A stretch of 64,000 nt of DNA from Maribacter arcticus (GCF_900167935.1 NZ_FUYL01000001.1:372001-436000); one strand, 5' to 3'; counted from the first letter of the stretch, positions 1 to 8,858 are shown. Program-made: numbers and translations. Notes: generated by a model not told the origin, from the sequence alone.

Positions 1-44
1 GATGCTAAATTAAGGCAAGCATGACATCTTCAAAATGACCTAGG

Positions 45-362
45 TCAGTTTGGTGAAAATTTTTCAGTTTTAGGAATTTTTAGAGCCAAATTCATGATTT
101 TTCCCTTTCTTAAAATGATGGCTTTTAAGGTGTCACCGAATTTAAGGTTATGTATAACTGACCAAGCCTTTGTAAGATTTTTTTCATTCGTTAATGGTAT
201 ATTGTTAAAAGTTAATAAAACAACGCCACCAACATCTAATTGATTTCCCTCAATATTTAGTTGATAGAATGCCCCCCCCCCCCTTAAGCCTAGGTTATCT
301 CCTGAATATTTTGGTGAAAGGTCTTTTGTTGTTGTAAAAACTACTAAAAAATAGAGGGTAAT
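45..362 (-). pseudogene. PDZ-like domain fragment, no start codon, with poly-G tract
   Basis: A 105-codon frame is open between two stops but has no plausible start near its 5' end. Its translation resembles a PDZ domain: a segment like LDVGGVVLLTFNNIPLTNEK followed by KFGDTLKAIILRKGK fits the usual order 'G-D-V-I-L-x-x-N-x-x-P-(I/V)' then 'G-D-T-(V/L)' of HtrA-like or other PDZ-bearing peptidases. A run of 12 C on the plus strand (272-283) lies inside the frame and reads as consecutive Gly codons. An in-frame TGA just upstream (363-365) cuts it from any N-terminal part. I read it as the remnant of a larger protease, or as a gene frameshifted at the homopolymer. The parent family is uncertain. 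Confidence 0.4.
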
Positions 363-418
363 TCATGAATATCTACAAGTTGGTAAAACGAATTTTATAG
401 ACTAATATTTTTTCTTAC

Positions 419-1060
419 TTAAAGATCAAGTGTCTTTTTAGAATTGGTTTTCTCTAGTATTTGTATGGCTTTTTGATCGGTAACTTGTTCGAAATTTTTG
501 TAAAACTGACCAACTGCCCTAAAATTATCAGGTATTAATATACAGATGACTTCATCTACATTTTCGGTATTCGATATTTTATAGATTGCAGAAGCAGGAG
601 CAACAGGTATGGCTATTATAATTTTAGATGGATTTTGTTTGTATACTAGTTCTATAGTCGCCAACAAGGTATTTCCGGTCGCGACACCGTCATCTACTAT
701 AATTATCGTCTTGTTCTTCAGGTTGGCTGGAGATTGATGCTTGTAGTATTGATTGTACCGCTCTCTCAGTGTTTTTCGAATACGAGCGGTCTCTTGGTCA
801 ATATAACTTTTTTCTATTCCCATGGCATTGGTCAAGACGATGCTTTCTAGACTAATGGCACCAATAGCATATTCTTTATTAGTAGGGTAACCTATTTTTT
901 TAGTTAACACTACATCTAAAGGGGCTTGTAAGCTCTTTGCTACTTGTGCTCCTACAGGTAATCCGCCTCTGGGTATTGCTAAAACCACTACATTTTCTTC
1001 TTTGAATTTAGTTAATTTCTTAGCCAGTTGTGTTCCTGCATCATTTCTATCTTCAAACAT
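419..1060 (-). CDS. phosphoribosyltransferase family protein
   Basis: Type I phosphoribosyltransferase fold. The PRPP-binding loop is clear as IVDDGVATGN (residues about 121-130), followed by TLLATIE. The N-terminal part carries the AIPRGGLPVGAQVA segment typical of the stand-alone PRTases annotated as 'phosphoribosyltransferase' beside or fused to dienelactone-hydrolase-like proteins. The substrate is unknown; it is not one of the classic purine or pyrimidine salvage enzymes by length or motif. The gene sits 6 bp downstream of an alpha/beta hydrolase on the same strand, so the two are probably co-transcribed. In other bacteria the same two domains occur as one polypeptide, which suggests a joint role that is still undefined. 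Confidence 0.85.
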   Translation of the reverse strand: MFEDRNDAGTQLAKKLTKFKEENVVVLAIPRGGLPVGAQVAKSLQAPLDVVLTKKIGYPTNKEYAIGAISLESIVLTNAMGIEKSYIDQETARIRKTLRERYNQYYKHQSPANLKNKTIIIVDDGVATGNTLLATIELVYKQNPSKIIIAIPVAPASAIYKISNTENVDEVICILIPDNFRAVGQFYKNFEQVTDQKAIQILEKTNSKKTLDL

Positions 1061-1066
1061 GGGTTT

Positions 1067-1720
1067 TCATTTTTTGTTCATCATATGTTTAGTGAACCAC
1101 GATGCCGATATTCGCGCAACCGCCTCCAATTTTCCAGGTTCCTCGAACAAATGGGTTGCATTTGGTATAATTTCCAATTTCTTTTCACATTGTAGTTTTT
1201 GATAAGCCTTTTCATTGAGTTCGATGACAACATCGTCCCAACCTCCAACGATTAACAAGGTAGGAGCGGTTACTTTATCCAAATCTTTGAGTACAAGGTC
1301 AGGTCGACCGCCTCTTGAAATAATACTTTTTATGTCGGCATCAAAGAATGCCGCAGCCTTCAAAGCAGATGCGGCTCCAGTACTTGCTCCAAAATATGCT
1401 ATTGGTAAGTTTTGAATTTCTTTTGTATGTTGAGCCCATTGCGTTACATCTATAAGACGAAGTGTGAGTAAATCGATATTGAATCGATTTTCGTAGATTT
1501 TGTCTTCATCTTCCGTTAATAGGTCAAAGAGCAAAGTGGCCAAGTGATTTTTTTGTAAAACCTCGGCAACATAGTTATTACGGGGACTAAGGCGACTGCT
1601 ACCACTTCCATGCGAAAAAACGACTAAACCAATTGGATTTTGGGGTACAACCAGATTTCCTTTAAGTATCACCCCGTTTATCTGTATGCTTACGGTTCTA
1701 TGGTTAAACTCGTTTTTCAT
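1067..1720 (-). CDS. alpha/beta hydrolase, dienelactone-hydrolase-like
   Basis: A 217-residue alpha/beta-fold hydrolase. The oxyanion region reads VVFSHGSGSS, the nucleophile elbow is G-A-S-T-G (YFGASTGAAS), the acid is in GGWDDVV and the catalytic His in PNATHLFEE, so the Ser-Asp-His triad looks complete. There is no signal peptide, so it should be cytoplasmic. The substrate cannot be told from sequence. It is the first gene of a two-gene unit with the phosphoribosyltransferase downstream, 6 bp apart. ATG at 1720 starts directly at the conserved N-terminus. Confidence 0.85.
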   Translation of the reverse strand: MKNEFNHRTVSIQINGVILKGNLVVPQNPIGLVVFSHGSGSSRLSPRNNYVAEVLQKNHLATLLFDLLTEDEDKIYENRFNIDLLTLRLIDVTQWAQHTKEIQNLPIAYFGASTGAASALKAAAFFDADIKSIISRGGRPDLVLKDLDKVTAPTLLIVGGWDDVVIELNEKAYQKLQCEKKLEIIPNATHLFEEPGKLEAVARISASWFTKHMMNKK

Positions 1721-2073
1721 TTTTTATTTTCTCTTCACTAAGAATTAAAATTAAGGGATGGTTATGGTGTATGAAATGATACAGGTCATGAATATAGATT
1801 TGTAAGAATTTAGCATTTTCGTGTTTACCGGCAGGCGTTTCTTGACCTTTCTGCTCAAAGATCGCCTGAGCGACTTATTTACAAGATGGTTCCATTTGTT
1901 TTTCAATGGCTTTACTTCGTTAACTAAACGCTCACGAACAATTCAAAAGACCATTGTTGCCCCAGAGCAAGGGTTGCATAAAAGGTTCTAGTTTTTCTCA
2001 TGGCTTACATGAAAAACGGTCATTAAATTCTGTATTTTTAGATAAACTATACACACAAAAAAAAATAGAATTC
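1721..2073. other. intergenic region, no gene recognised
   Basis: This stretch of about 350 bp separates the hydrolase, which reads leftward, from the DsrE-like gene, which reads rightward. It should hold divergent promoters. A short frame extending the DsrE-like protein upstream to 1954 is open but shows no family similarity and precedes the signal peptide, so I treat it as leader. I see no RNA gene or repeat here. Confidence 0.4.
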
Positions 2074-2514
2074 ATGAAAAATATTTTTCGCATCCTTTTG
2101 GTCATTTTGGTTATGGCCGCAACTACTTCAGTAGCCCACGGTCAAAAAAAATTAGACCAACAAACTATTGTGGATTTGGAAAAAACACCCAAATATGGTT
2201 TTATACTTACTACGGAAAGGCATTTTAAGGGGGTGCTAAGCATGTATGACTTGCTCATTGAAAGCGGTGCTGTAATAGAGGAGTACGAAATTGTGGTAAA
2301 AGGTAAGGTGGTGACCCAATTAGTCAAAAATTCTGAAATGGAAAAGTTTTTTCAAAAATATAAGGGAAAGGTCAAGGTAAGCGTATGTAGTGTTGCCATG
2401 GAAAAATTAGGCGTAGCGGAAGAGACGCTTTTTGACGGTCTCAACGTTACCCCGACCGCCTCGGTACGGATGCTTCAATTACAGGCAAATGGTTATAATA
2501 CGTTGACCTATTAA
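2074..2514 (+). CDS. exported DsrE/DsrF-like family protein
   Basis: I chose ATG at 2074 because it begins with a clean signal peptide (MKNIFRILLVILVMAA..., cleavage near AHGQ). The in-frame ATG at 1954 would place 40 unrelated residues in front of it. The mature part of about 120 residues has the DsrE-like core, including SVCSVAMEKLGV, where the Cys and the following 'A-M-x-x-x-G' match DsrE-family proteins of sulfur relay. The exported form is common in Bacteroidota and its role is not established. A hairpin terminator follows the stop. Confidence 0.75.
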   Translation: MKNIFRILLVILVMAATTSVAHGQKKLDQQTIVDLEKTPKYGFILTTERHFKGVLSMYDLLIESGAVIEEYEIVVKGKVVTQLVKNSEMEKFFQKYKGKVKVSVCSVAMEKLGVAEETLFDGLNVTPTASVRMLQLQANGYNTLTY

Positions 2515-2518
2515 ATAA

Positions 2519-2553
2519 GAAAATTGGGAAAAAAGAAATCTTACCCAATTTTC
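2519..2553. terminator. bidirectional hairpin terminator
   Basis: A 10-bp perfect stem (GAAAATTGGG with CCCAATTTTC) around an A-rich loop, lying between the converging DsrE-like gene and the lactonase gene. Confidence 0.65.
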
Positions 2554-2568
2554 CCGCTTAATAAACTC

Positions 2569-3642
2569 TTATAATAAGTCAACGGCTAAAATATAATCAT
2601 CGGCCGTCATGAACAACCTTTTTCCATCGTTGCTGAAGGCACAATTTGAGGTTAATTGCCCGGTGTGAATCCGTGCGATAGCTTTTGCAGAACTATTAAA
2701 AATCCATATGCCACCTGGCCCTGTAGCAAATAGATATCCTTTGCTATTGATTTTTAAACCGTCAGGTAATCCTTGTTGGCCTTCCTTGCCAATTAATGGG
2801 GTAACATCATAAAAAATTCTCTTATTGGTAACCTTTCCCGGTTTTACAATATCATACTGATACCAAACAGCATGAGAAGGATCAGAAACAGCCACATATA
2901 AGGTACTTCCATCAGGTGATTGCCCAATTCCATTGGGTTTTGTGAGTTTGTCAAGCAAGACTAGTTCACCAGAATTCAACAAACAGTAAACCCCTTGAAA
3001 ATCTAACTCCTTGTTGGGATCATCTTGTTTTAATGGGAGCCCATAGGGTGGATCGGTAAAATACAAATTACCTTCTTTGTCAAGAAAGCCATCATTGGGA
3101 CTATTGAATTTCTGACCGTTGTAACTATCCGAGAGCGTTATAAATTCTGATTTTGGGTTGTCTAAAGAAGCATTCATTTTTACAACTTTTCGGTCGCCAT
3201 GTTGAAGTAAAATCAATTCACCTTGTTTGTTTAAAATTAAACCGTTTGATCCTGGCTCATCGCCGTAGGAACCCTCGCCGGTATATCCTGAAGGTTCTAA
3301 AAAAGTAGATACACCATGGTTACTATCCAGTTTATATACTTTATTGTTTGGGATATCAGAGAATAATAAATAGTTATCTTCTTCAATCCAAAGTGGTCCC
3401 TCGGTCCATGTAAATCCGCTAGCCAGAACTTCTAAAGTGGCTTCGGGATCAATGACGTTCAGTGCTTCATTATCCAAAATTTCAATAGCAAAGGCAGCTT
3501 TTATGATGTCTGTAGATTTTTTAGAAACTATTTCTGAAGTTTCTTCCTTAAGAATATCATCATGTTGCTCTTTCTTAGAGTTTTCTTTGCAAGAGCTAAA
3601 AAGTAAAATTCCCAATACAATTGTGATACTACTATTTTTCAT
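2569..3642 (-). CDS. SMP-30/gluconolactonase family lipoprotein
   Basis: A 357-residue six-bladed propeller lactonase of the SMP-30/Gnl/LRE family. The lipobox LLFSSC puts the lipid-modified Cys at residue 18, so the protein is predicted outside the cytoplasmic membrane. Metal-site signatures are present: the Glu of TWTEGPLW, the Asn of SPNDG and the Asp of LPDGLKIN. It probably opens an aldonolactone to the free acid. It is the last gene of the galactonate operon, 3 bp after the GntP permease, which would take up the acid it makes. The substrate (galactono- or gluconolactone) is inferred from context only. Confidence 0.85.
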   Translation of the reverse strand: MKNSSITIVLGILLFSSCKENSKKEQHDDILKEETSEIVSKKSTDIIKAAFAIEILDNEALNVIDPEATLEVLASGFTWTEGPLWIEEDNYLLFSDIPNNKVYKLDSNHGVSTFLEPSGYTGEGSYGDEPGSNGLILNKQGELILLQHGDRKVVKMNASLDNPKSEFITLSDSYNGQKFNSPNDGFLDKEGNLYFTDPPYGLPLKQDDPNKELDFQGVYCLLNSGELVLLDKLTKPNGIGQSPDGSTLYVAVSDPSHAVWYQYDIVKPGKVTNKRIFYDVTPLIGKEGQQGLPDGLKINSKGYLFATGPGGIWIFNSSAKAIARIHTGQLTSNCAFSNDGKRLFMTADDYILAVDLL

Positions 3643-3645
3643 GTT

Positions 3646-4968
3646 CTAGTGAATTAATTTAGTAATTATATAAATGATGACCATTGCCGTGGTTCCAAAA
3701 ATAAAGGTACCTGCGGTCTGTACTTGATACCCTTGTTTAACGTTCATACCTGTTAATTGTGTTAACACCCAAAAGAAACTATCATTAACATGAGACGCAA
3801 CAGATGAACCGGCTCCTATGGCCAAAACGGTCATCGCTTGCAGAAATGGTTCGTTGAGCCCTAAAGAGGTCATTAGAGGAGCGACAATAGAAGCGGTCGT
3901 TATCAATGCAACTGTGGAAGACCCTTGGGTTGTCTTTAGGCAAGCTGCCAAGAAAAAAGGGAAAAACAACCCTATTTCCAAACCAGTAAATCCTTCTGTA
4001 ATTATATCGGAAATACCAGAGTTCTGTAACATTTTTCCAAAAATTCCTCCGGCACCAGTAATCAAAATAATAGGGGCCGCTACTTTTAAGGATTCACCGA
4101 CCCAACCTGTGGCTGAGAAAATTTTTTCGTCCAATTTTTCGGGAAGCACCAATGCTAATAGTACTCCAATAAGTAAAGAGATTACTGGTGTTCCTAAAAA
4201 GGAAATACAACTTTTAACTACCGAGGGTTGCATATTCAGTTCAGGGTAGTCCATTACTGATTTCAATAGTATTAATGCCAGCGGGACTACAATTGCCAAT
4301 AATGATTTCCATAAAGCCGGTTTTTTTTCGGGATTTGCAATAGGTTCAAGTATAATAGGAATATTAATTTTTGAAGCTATTTTTTTAGCGTATACATAAC
4401 AGGGAAACAAGGAAAGGCTGCTAACTAAAAGCCCCCATAATATTACATCTCCCAAGTTGGCTCCTAATATGCCTGCTGCTGCTATTGGGCCTGGGGTTGG
4501 TGGAACCATAACATGAGAGGCAGTCAAGCCCATTGCCAATGCGGCGGTCGTACCTGCATATGAAATACCCGATTTTTTGGATAATACTTTGTTCAAAGGG
4601 TTCATCATGAGCAGGGCGCTATCTGCGAATATGGGAATCGATAGTATATAACCTGTTAGCATCATCGCTAGGTGAATAGATTTTTCGCCAATCAAGTTCA
4701 ATATGCGAGTAGCTATCACCATAGCTCCGCCAGATTTTTCTAAAATGGTTCCTATCGTTACACCAAAAAGAATAATTAAACCAATCTTCCCCAAAATACC
4801 TCCAAAACCAGAGTTAATGGAATCTATTATTAATTCGGCTCTCATTCCTGTGATAAAGCCATAACCAATTGCAGCAAGTAGCAATACAAAAAATGGATGA
4901 ATTTTGAACTTAACGATGCCTACGACCAAAAATATTAAGGAAGCTAGTAATGCAATTATATAAATCAT
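3646..4968 (-). CDS. GntP-family gluconate/galactonate permease
   Basis: A 440-residue polytopic membrane protein with about 12 hydrophobic segments. It matches the GntP/GntT family of proton-coupled aldonate importers: conserved stretches include the N-terminal GYGFITGM, SIPIFADSALLM, VPPTPGPIAAAGILGA and ITGAGGIFGKML. In this operon, downstream of galactonate dehydratase, the likely cargo is D-galactonate or a related hexonate released by the neighbouring lactonase. Substrate specificity within GntP cannot be read from sequence. Confidence 0.9.
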   Translation of the reverse strand: MIYIIALLASLIFLVVGIVKFKIHPFFVLLLAAIGYGFITGMRAELIIDSINSGFGGILGKIGLIILFGVTIGTILEKSGGAMVIATRILNLIGEKSIHLAMMLTGYILSIPIFADSALLMMNPLNKVLSKKSGISYAGTTAALAMGLTASHVMVPPTPGPIAAAGILGANLGDVILWGLLVSSLSLFPCYVYAKKIASKINIPIILEPIANPEKKPALWKSLLAIVVPLALILLKSVMDYPELNMQPSVVKSCISFLGTPVISLLIGVLLALVLPEKLDEKIFSATGWVGESLKVAAPIILITGAGGIFGKMLQNSGISDIITEGFTGLEIGLFFPFFLAACLKTTQGSSTVALITTASIVAPLMTSLGLNEPFLQAMTVLAIGAGSSVASHVNDSFFWVLTQLTGMNVKQGYQVQTAGTFIFGTTAMVIIYIITKLIH

Positions 4969-5011
4969 GTGTTTTATGGTTTGCCTTGTTACTTGCGTTG
5001 CTGATTATTAA

Positions 5012-6169
5012 TTACCATTCTGCAAAATTACCATCTGTATTTCTCCAGATCGGGTTTGCCCAGTTATGCCCAATCTTTTGACCTTCTTTCAGTATATCCT
5101 CATTGATCTCAATTCCAAGGCCTGGTTTTGTTAGTAATTCAATATATCCTTCTTTTACTTCCAAAACTTCTGGATTTAGCACATAGTCCAAAATATCATA
5201 GCCTTTATTATAATGTATTCCTAAGCTACTTTCTTGTATGATTGCATTTGATGAAACAAAATCGAGATGCAATGCCGATGCAAGTGATATTGGTCCTAAC
5301 GGGCAATGTGGCGCAATGGCAATGTCATAGGCTTCTGCCATTGCAGCAATTCTTCTTACTTCTGAAATTCCGCCCGCATGGCTAAGGTCTGGTTGAATAA
5401 TGTCAACAACACCCTCGTTAAGTATACCCTTAAAATCCCATCTAGAGAACATACGTTCTCCTGTTGCGATAGGAATACTGGTGTAGGAATATATATGTTT
5501 TAGGGCATCATTGTTTTCACTTAAAACAGGTTCTTCTATAAACATTGGTTCATAAGGTTCTAGCTCATCGATAAGCCTTCTGACCATGGGTTTATGAACC
5601 CTACCGTGAAAATCTAGACCAATATCTAAATCGTATCCAAATTCCTCTCTTAATAGTTTAATGTTATTCGCTACTTTTTTAATATCCTTTAAAGATGACA
5701 CCCAATCCATTGCACCTGTAGCATTCATCTTTACTGCTTTATAACCTTGTTTTACTTTTGCATGGGCTTGTTCTAAAACAACATCAGGATTATCTCCGCC
5801 AATCCAACAATACATTTTCATTTTTTGCCGTACGGCCCCGCCCAATAATTCATAAACAGGCACATTTAAAAACTTCCCTTTAATATCCCATAAGGCCTGA
5901 TCTATACCGGAGATTGCACTCATTAAAATAGGGCCACCTCTATAAAAACCACCTCTATAAAGCACTTGCCAAATATCTTCGATATTATTTGCGGTACGTC
6001 CTATCAAATAATTCTCCAGCTCTTTTATACATGCGGCCACGGTATCCGCTTTTCCTTCAACTAGAGGTTCCCCCCAACCTACAATACCGCATTTGGTTGT
6101 AATCTTTACGAACAACCATCTTGGCGGAACTTTAAACAATTCTATTTTTTCGATTTTCAGTTCGTCCAT
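5012..6169 (-). CDS. dgoD: D-galactonate dehydratase (enolase superfamily)
   Basis: A 385-residue mandelate-racemase/enolase superfamily member that follows E. coli DgoD closely along its length (GWGEPLVEG, YRGGFYRGGPILMSAISGID, FIEEPV, PDLSHAGGI, APHCPLGPI). The catalytic set is visible: D186 and H188 in GLDFHGR, E212 in FIEEPV, E238 in TGERMFSR and H288 in APHCPLG, each offset by 3 from the E. coli numbering I recall. It dehydrates D-galactonate to 2-keto-3-deoxy-D-galactonate in the cytoplasm. The aldolase gene ends 2 bp upstream, consistent with one mRNA. Confidence 0.92.
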   Translation of the reverse strand: MDELKIEKIELFKVPPRWLFVKITTKCGIVGWGEPLVEGKADTVAACIKELENYLIGRTANNIEDIWQVLYRGGFYRGGPILMSAISGIDQALWDIKGKFLNVPVYELLGGAVRQKMKMYCWIGGDNPDVVLEQAHAKVKQGYKAVKMNATGAMDWVSSLKDIKKVANNIKLLREEFGYDLDIGLDFHGRVHKPMVRRLIDELEPYEPMFIEEPVLSENNDALKHIYSYTSIPIATGERMFSRWDFKGILNEGVVDIIQPDLSHAGGISEVRRIAAMAEAYDIAIAPHCPLGPISLASALHLDFVSSNAIIQESSLGIHYNKGYDILDYVLNPEVLEVKEGYIELLTKPGLGIEINEDILKEGQKIGHNWANPIWRNTDGNFAEW

Positions 6170-6171
6170 GA

Positions 6172-6807
6172 TTAATTCTGTATTAATTGGATGAATTTTT
6201 TTACGGTACTTTCTATTGGGTTTATATCACCTTCTCTTATTGTGGTTTGGGTCAAAACACTCCCCAGTCCAACCCCGGCAGCACCTGCTTCCATCCAATC
6301 TTTTATATTGGAAAGGTTTATGCCTCCGACTACAAAAAAATCAACTTTGTCCAAAGGAGCCTTGATGGATTTGAAGTAATTGATTCCGAGACTTCCGGCA
6401 GGGAACAGTTTTATAATATCAGCGCCATTTTCTATAGCAACACAGACTTCAGTAGGTGTAACCGCGCCCATCAATACTGGAATATCATGCGTATGGGCAA
6501 TTTTGATGACCTCTATATTTGTATTAGGAGTGACCAAGAATTGTGCTCCTGCCTTGATGGCTTCTTTTGCAATTTCAATATTGGTTACGGTACCTGCCCC
6601 AATGAGCACACCGAATTGTGAATATAGATTTCTGGCATTCGCAATTTCTTTATAAAAACCGGGTGTGTTCGAGGTGATTTCAAGTGCTTTTATGCCTCCT
6701 TTTATTAAACTATTTATAAAAGCGGGTACTTCTAATTGTTCTTTCATACGAACAATAGCCACTATTTTTTCTTTCTTAATTATCTTAACTATTTCTGCTC
6801 TTTTCAT
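6172..6807 (-). CDS. KDPG/KDPGal aldolase (2-keto-3-deoxy-6-phosphohexonate aldolase)
   Basis: A 211-residue class I aldolase of the Eda/DgoA family. The Schiff-base lysine is K133 in IIKLFPAG, whose FPAG also binds the phosphate. The general-base Glu is E43 in ALEIT, and R20 (AIVR) and T72 (GTVT) complete the pocket. It cleaves the phosphorylated ketodeoxy sugar acid into pyruvate and glyceraldehyde 3-phosphate. Its 5' end overlaps the kinase stop by 4 nt. Context favours the galactonate branch, but these aldolases often take both epimers, so I give no gene symbol. Confidence 0.9.
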   Translation of the reverse strand: MKRAEIVKIIKKEKIVAIVRMKEQLEVPAFINSLIKGGIKALEITSNTPGFYKEIANARNLYSQFGVLIGAGTVTNIEIAKEAIKAGAQFLVTPNTNIEVIKIAHTHDIPVLMGAVTPTEVCVAIENGADIIKLFPAGSLGINYFKSIKAPLDKVDFFVVGGINLSNIKDWMEAGAAGVGLGSVLTQTTIREGDINPIESTVKKFIQLIQN

Positions 6808-7811
6808 CTTAATACGTGACCGCCTGTTTTACCTTCCATAATTGAAAGAATTTCTTTTTCACTACTCGTATGCTGATCTCCCTGTATGGTGTGCTTTAAT
6901 GCAAAAGCAGCGGTAGCAAAATCAATTACTTTTTTATCGTCCCAACCACTGTTAATAGCATGTAAAGTTGCAGCAGCAAAAGCATCGCCTGCCCCAAAAC
7001 GATCTGTTATGGAGATATCTATTGTATCTGAAATATGATGCTTATTGTTTGATAGTAAAACTGCAGAAACTTTATTCGTACTTGCTGAATTATGTTCTCG
7101 TACCGTAAAAGCTAATTGTTTGACTCCAAATTTTTCAGATGCTACCGTTGATGCTTCAATGGTCTTATCTAATATCGTATCTCCAGCAGGTTTTAGGTCA
7201 TAAACATCTTTTAAGACACCTTCATTGCCGAATAGTAAATCGGTATGCGTTATTATTTGGTCAAAAATTTTACGAGCATCAGATGGGTCTTTCCAAAGTG
7301 ATCGACGATAATTCATGTCAAAACAAACTTTGACCCCTTTTTGTTGAGCTACCTTGGCAGCCTTTATAGTTTCATAGGCACATTGTTTAGAGAGTACAGG
7401 AGTGATGCCAGAAAGAAATAACCATTTTTTGTTTTCCAATATTTCTTCCCAATCAAACTCGTTGGGTTTTATTTCACTGATGGCGGAGTTGGCGCGATCA
7501 TACACTACACTTGAAGGACGTATGGAAGAGCCTATTTCTATAAAATAGGTGCCAATTCTACTCCCCCCTCGAGATATATGTTTTGTGTCAATACCGTAGG
7601 ATTGTAATGAAGCGATAGCGGCATCTCCTAGTTGATTGTTAGGGAACTTTGTAATATGACTCACCTCATTGCCCAATACACCTAGAGAACTGGCAACATT
7701 AGATTCTGAACCCGCATAGTTGGCTTGAAAGAGCCGTGATGATTTAATTTTAGAAGCACTATTGCTAGGGGTTAACCTTAGCATGGTTTCTCCAAAGGTT
7801 ATAAAGCTCAT
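6804..7811 (-). CDS. PfkB-family sugar kinase, probable 2-keto-3-deoxygluconate/galactonate kinase
   Basis: A 335-residue ribokinase/PfkB fold. It has the N-terminal sugar-site GSESNVASSLGVLG segment and the C-terminal signature with anion hole and catalytic base GAGDAF (G273-D276). Similarity in layout to KdgK and position between regulator and aldolase indicate phosphorylation of 2-keto-3-deoxyhexonate at O6. It overlaps the regulator stop and the aldolase start by 4 nt each, so translation is probably coupled. The E. coli galactonate kinase DgoK is an unrelated fold, so this is a non-orthologous solution. Confidence 0.88.
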   Translation of the reverse strand: MSFITFGETMLRLTPSNSASKIKSSRLFQANYAGSESNVASSLGVLGNEVSHITKFPNNQLGDAAIASLQSYGIDTKHISRGGSRIGTYFIEIGSSIRPSSVVYDRANSAISEIKPNEFDWEEILENKKWLFLSGITPVLSKQCAYETIKAAKVAQQKGVKVCFDMNYRRSLWKDPSDARKIFDQIITHTDLLFGNEGVLKDVYDLKPAGDTILDKTIEASTVASEKFGVKQLAFTVREHNSASTNKVSAVLLSNNKHHISDTIDISITDRFGAGDAFAAATLHAINSGWDDKKVIDFATAAFALKHTIQGDQHTSSEKEILSIMEGKTGGHVLR

Positions 7812-8536
7812 TTTTTCTGTATTGATTTTGAATAATTGGTTTGAGTTTCAATAATGTGGGTTCTCATTGCGTCTGTTGCTTTTTGTTCATCTTGTTCTAT
7901 AATTGCTTTAAGTATGTTTTCATGATGATCTAACATTATTTTTTTGTGGGTTTGTAGATTTCCATCTGTAGGTTTCGCGTAGACAATTGTTTTGAATTTT
8001 GGCATTAAATTGAAAATAGGACTTAGCAGCAATTCTAATACTTTATTGTGGGCAATTGAAAGTAGTGCTCTATGAAAATCATTGTCCAATTCCGTTTCCT
8101 TTTTCTTATTCATTAAATCACAATTGTACATTGCAATCATATTATCTTTTAAAAAAATCAACTGACTCTCAGTGCGAAATTTGGCTGCCTGTGCTGCTAG
8201 AGCGGGCTCAAGAATTAATCTTGTATTGATTGTTTGTAGAATAACATCTTCATCAGAAGAAAGTTCAAAAAACATATTTAAATTTTCGGAAGCATTTTTT
8301 ATACTGATCTCCGATACATAAACGCCACTCCCTCTTTTTACATCTACAATACCCTTTGCATTCATTTTTTTTACGGCCTCTCGTACCGATGTTCTGCTAA
8401 CATTGAATATTTGACAGAGTTCGTTTTCTGTGGGTAATTTATTTCCTGGAAGATATTTTCCAGTTCTAATTGCTTTGGTTAATTCAAATTCAATTTGCTG
8501 GGTAATAGATTTTGTTTGTCCTAATGGGGTAAACAT
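7808..8536 (-). CDS. GntR-family (FadR subfamily) transcriptional regulator
   Basis: A 242-residue regulator. The N-terminal winged helix-turn-helix reads NELCQIFNVSRTSVREAVKK with wing RGSGVYVSE, and an all-helical FCD ligand domain follows with histidines placed for a metal/acid ligand (FHRALLSIAHN, DHHENILKAI). It heads the galactonate operon and most likely represses it, being released by galactonate or a pathway acid as DgoR-type regulators are. The ligand is inferred from the operon, not seen. Confidence 0.9.
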   Translation of the reverse strand: MFTPLGQTKSITQQIEFELTKAIRTGKYLPGNKLPTENELCQIFNVSRTSVREAVKKMNAKGIVDVKRGSGVYVSEISIKNASENLNMFFELSSDEDVILQTINTRLILEPALAAQAAKFRTESQLIFLKDNMIAMYNCDLMNKKKETELDNDFHRALLSIAHNKVLELLLSPIFNLMPKFKTIVYAKPTDGNLQTHKKIMLDHHENILKAIIEQDEQKATDAMRTHIIETQTNYSKSIQKK

Positions 8537-8801
8537 GATAATGATGTTTAAATGAGTGCATTTTTATAATACATCATACAAATTATGAATTTATAATTTC
8601 AATTCAAAGCTTGAATTTATTAGAATGTAGTAATCGTAGTAGTATAGAGTTTTTGTATGGAATAGAGTAATTGCTATTTAGGTAGAGCTTAGAATTTTTG
8701 AAAAGATTTCAATTGGAACTCTATTGTTTTGGTAAATGCAGTTGCAAAAGGGTTTTAGCATATAAAATAAATTCAATTTATATGAAACGTTTAAAACCAA
8801 C
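8537..8801. other. intergenic region upstream of the galactonate operon
   Basis: The stretch between the GntR start and the tRNA-Arg terminator is AT-rich, holds the candidate operator described separately, and should contain the operon promoter. I recognise no coding sequence in it. Confidence 0.4.
8573..8589. promoter_or_regulatory. candidate operator for the GntR regulator
   Basis: A near-perfect inverted repeat ATCATA-N5-TATGAA lies about 35 bp upstream of the regulator start. FadR-type GntR proteins often bind short A/T-rich palindromes close to their own promoter. Only one site is seen and the match is short, so this is tentative. Confidence 0.3.
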
Positions 8802-8833
8802 AAACCCTGCAAATCATAAAATTTGCAGGGTTT
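8802..8833 (-). terminator. hairpin terminator downstream of tRNA-Arg
   Basis: A 13-bp perfect stem (AAACCCTGCAAAT with its complement) around a 6-nt loop lies 25 bp beyond the 3' end of the tRNA on the minus strand. Confidence 0.6.
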
Positions 8834-8858
8834 TGAAACTCTTTGCGAGTTTTTCTTG

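Noticed and set aside
1954..2073. Longer N-terminus for the DsrE-like protein
   Set aside because: It would place 40 unrelated residues before a clear signal peptide.
3818..4249. 143-codon frame opposite the GntP gene
   Set aside because: It is antisense to a well-supported membrane protein and has no signature of its own.
6187..6655. Several frames antisense to the aldolase
   Set aside because: They mirror a conserved enzyme gene with clear catalytic residues.
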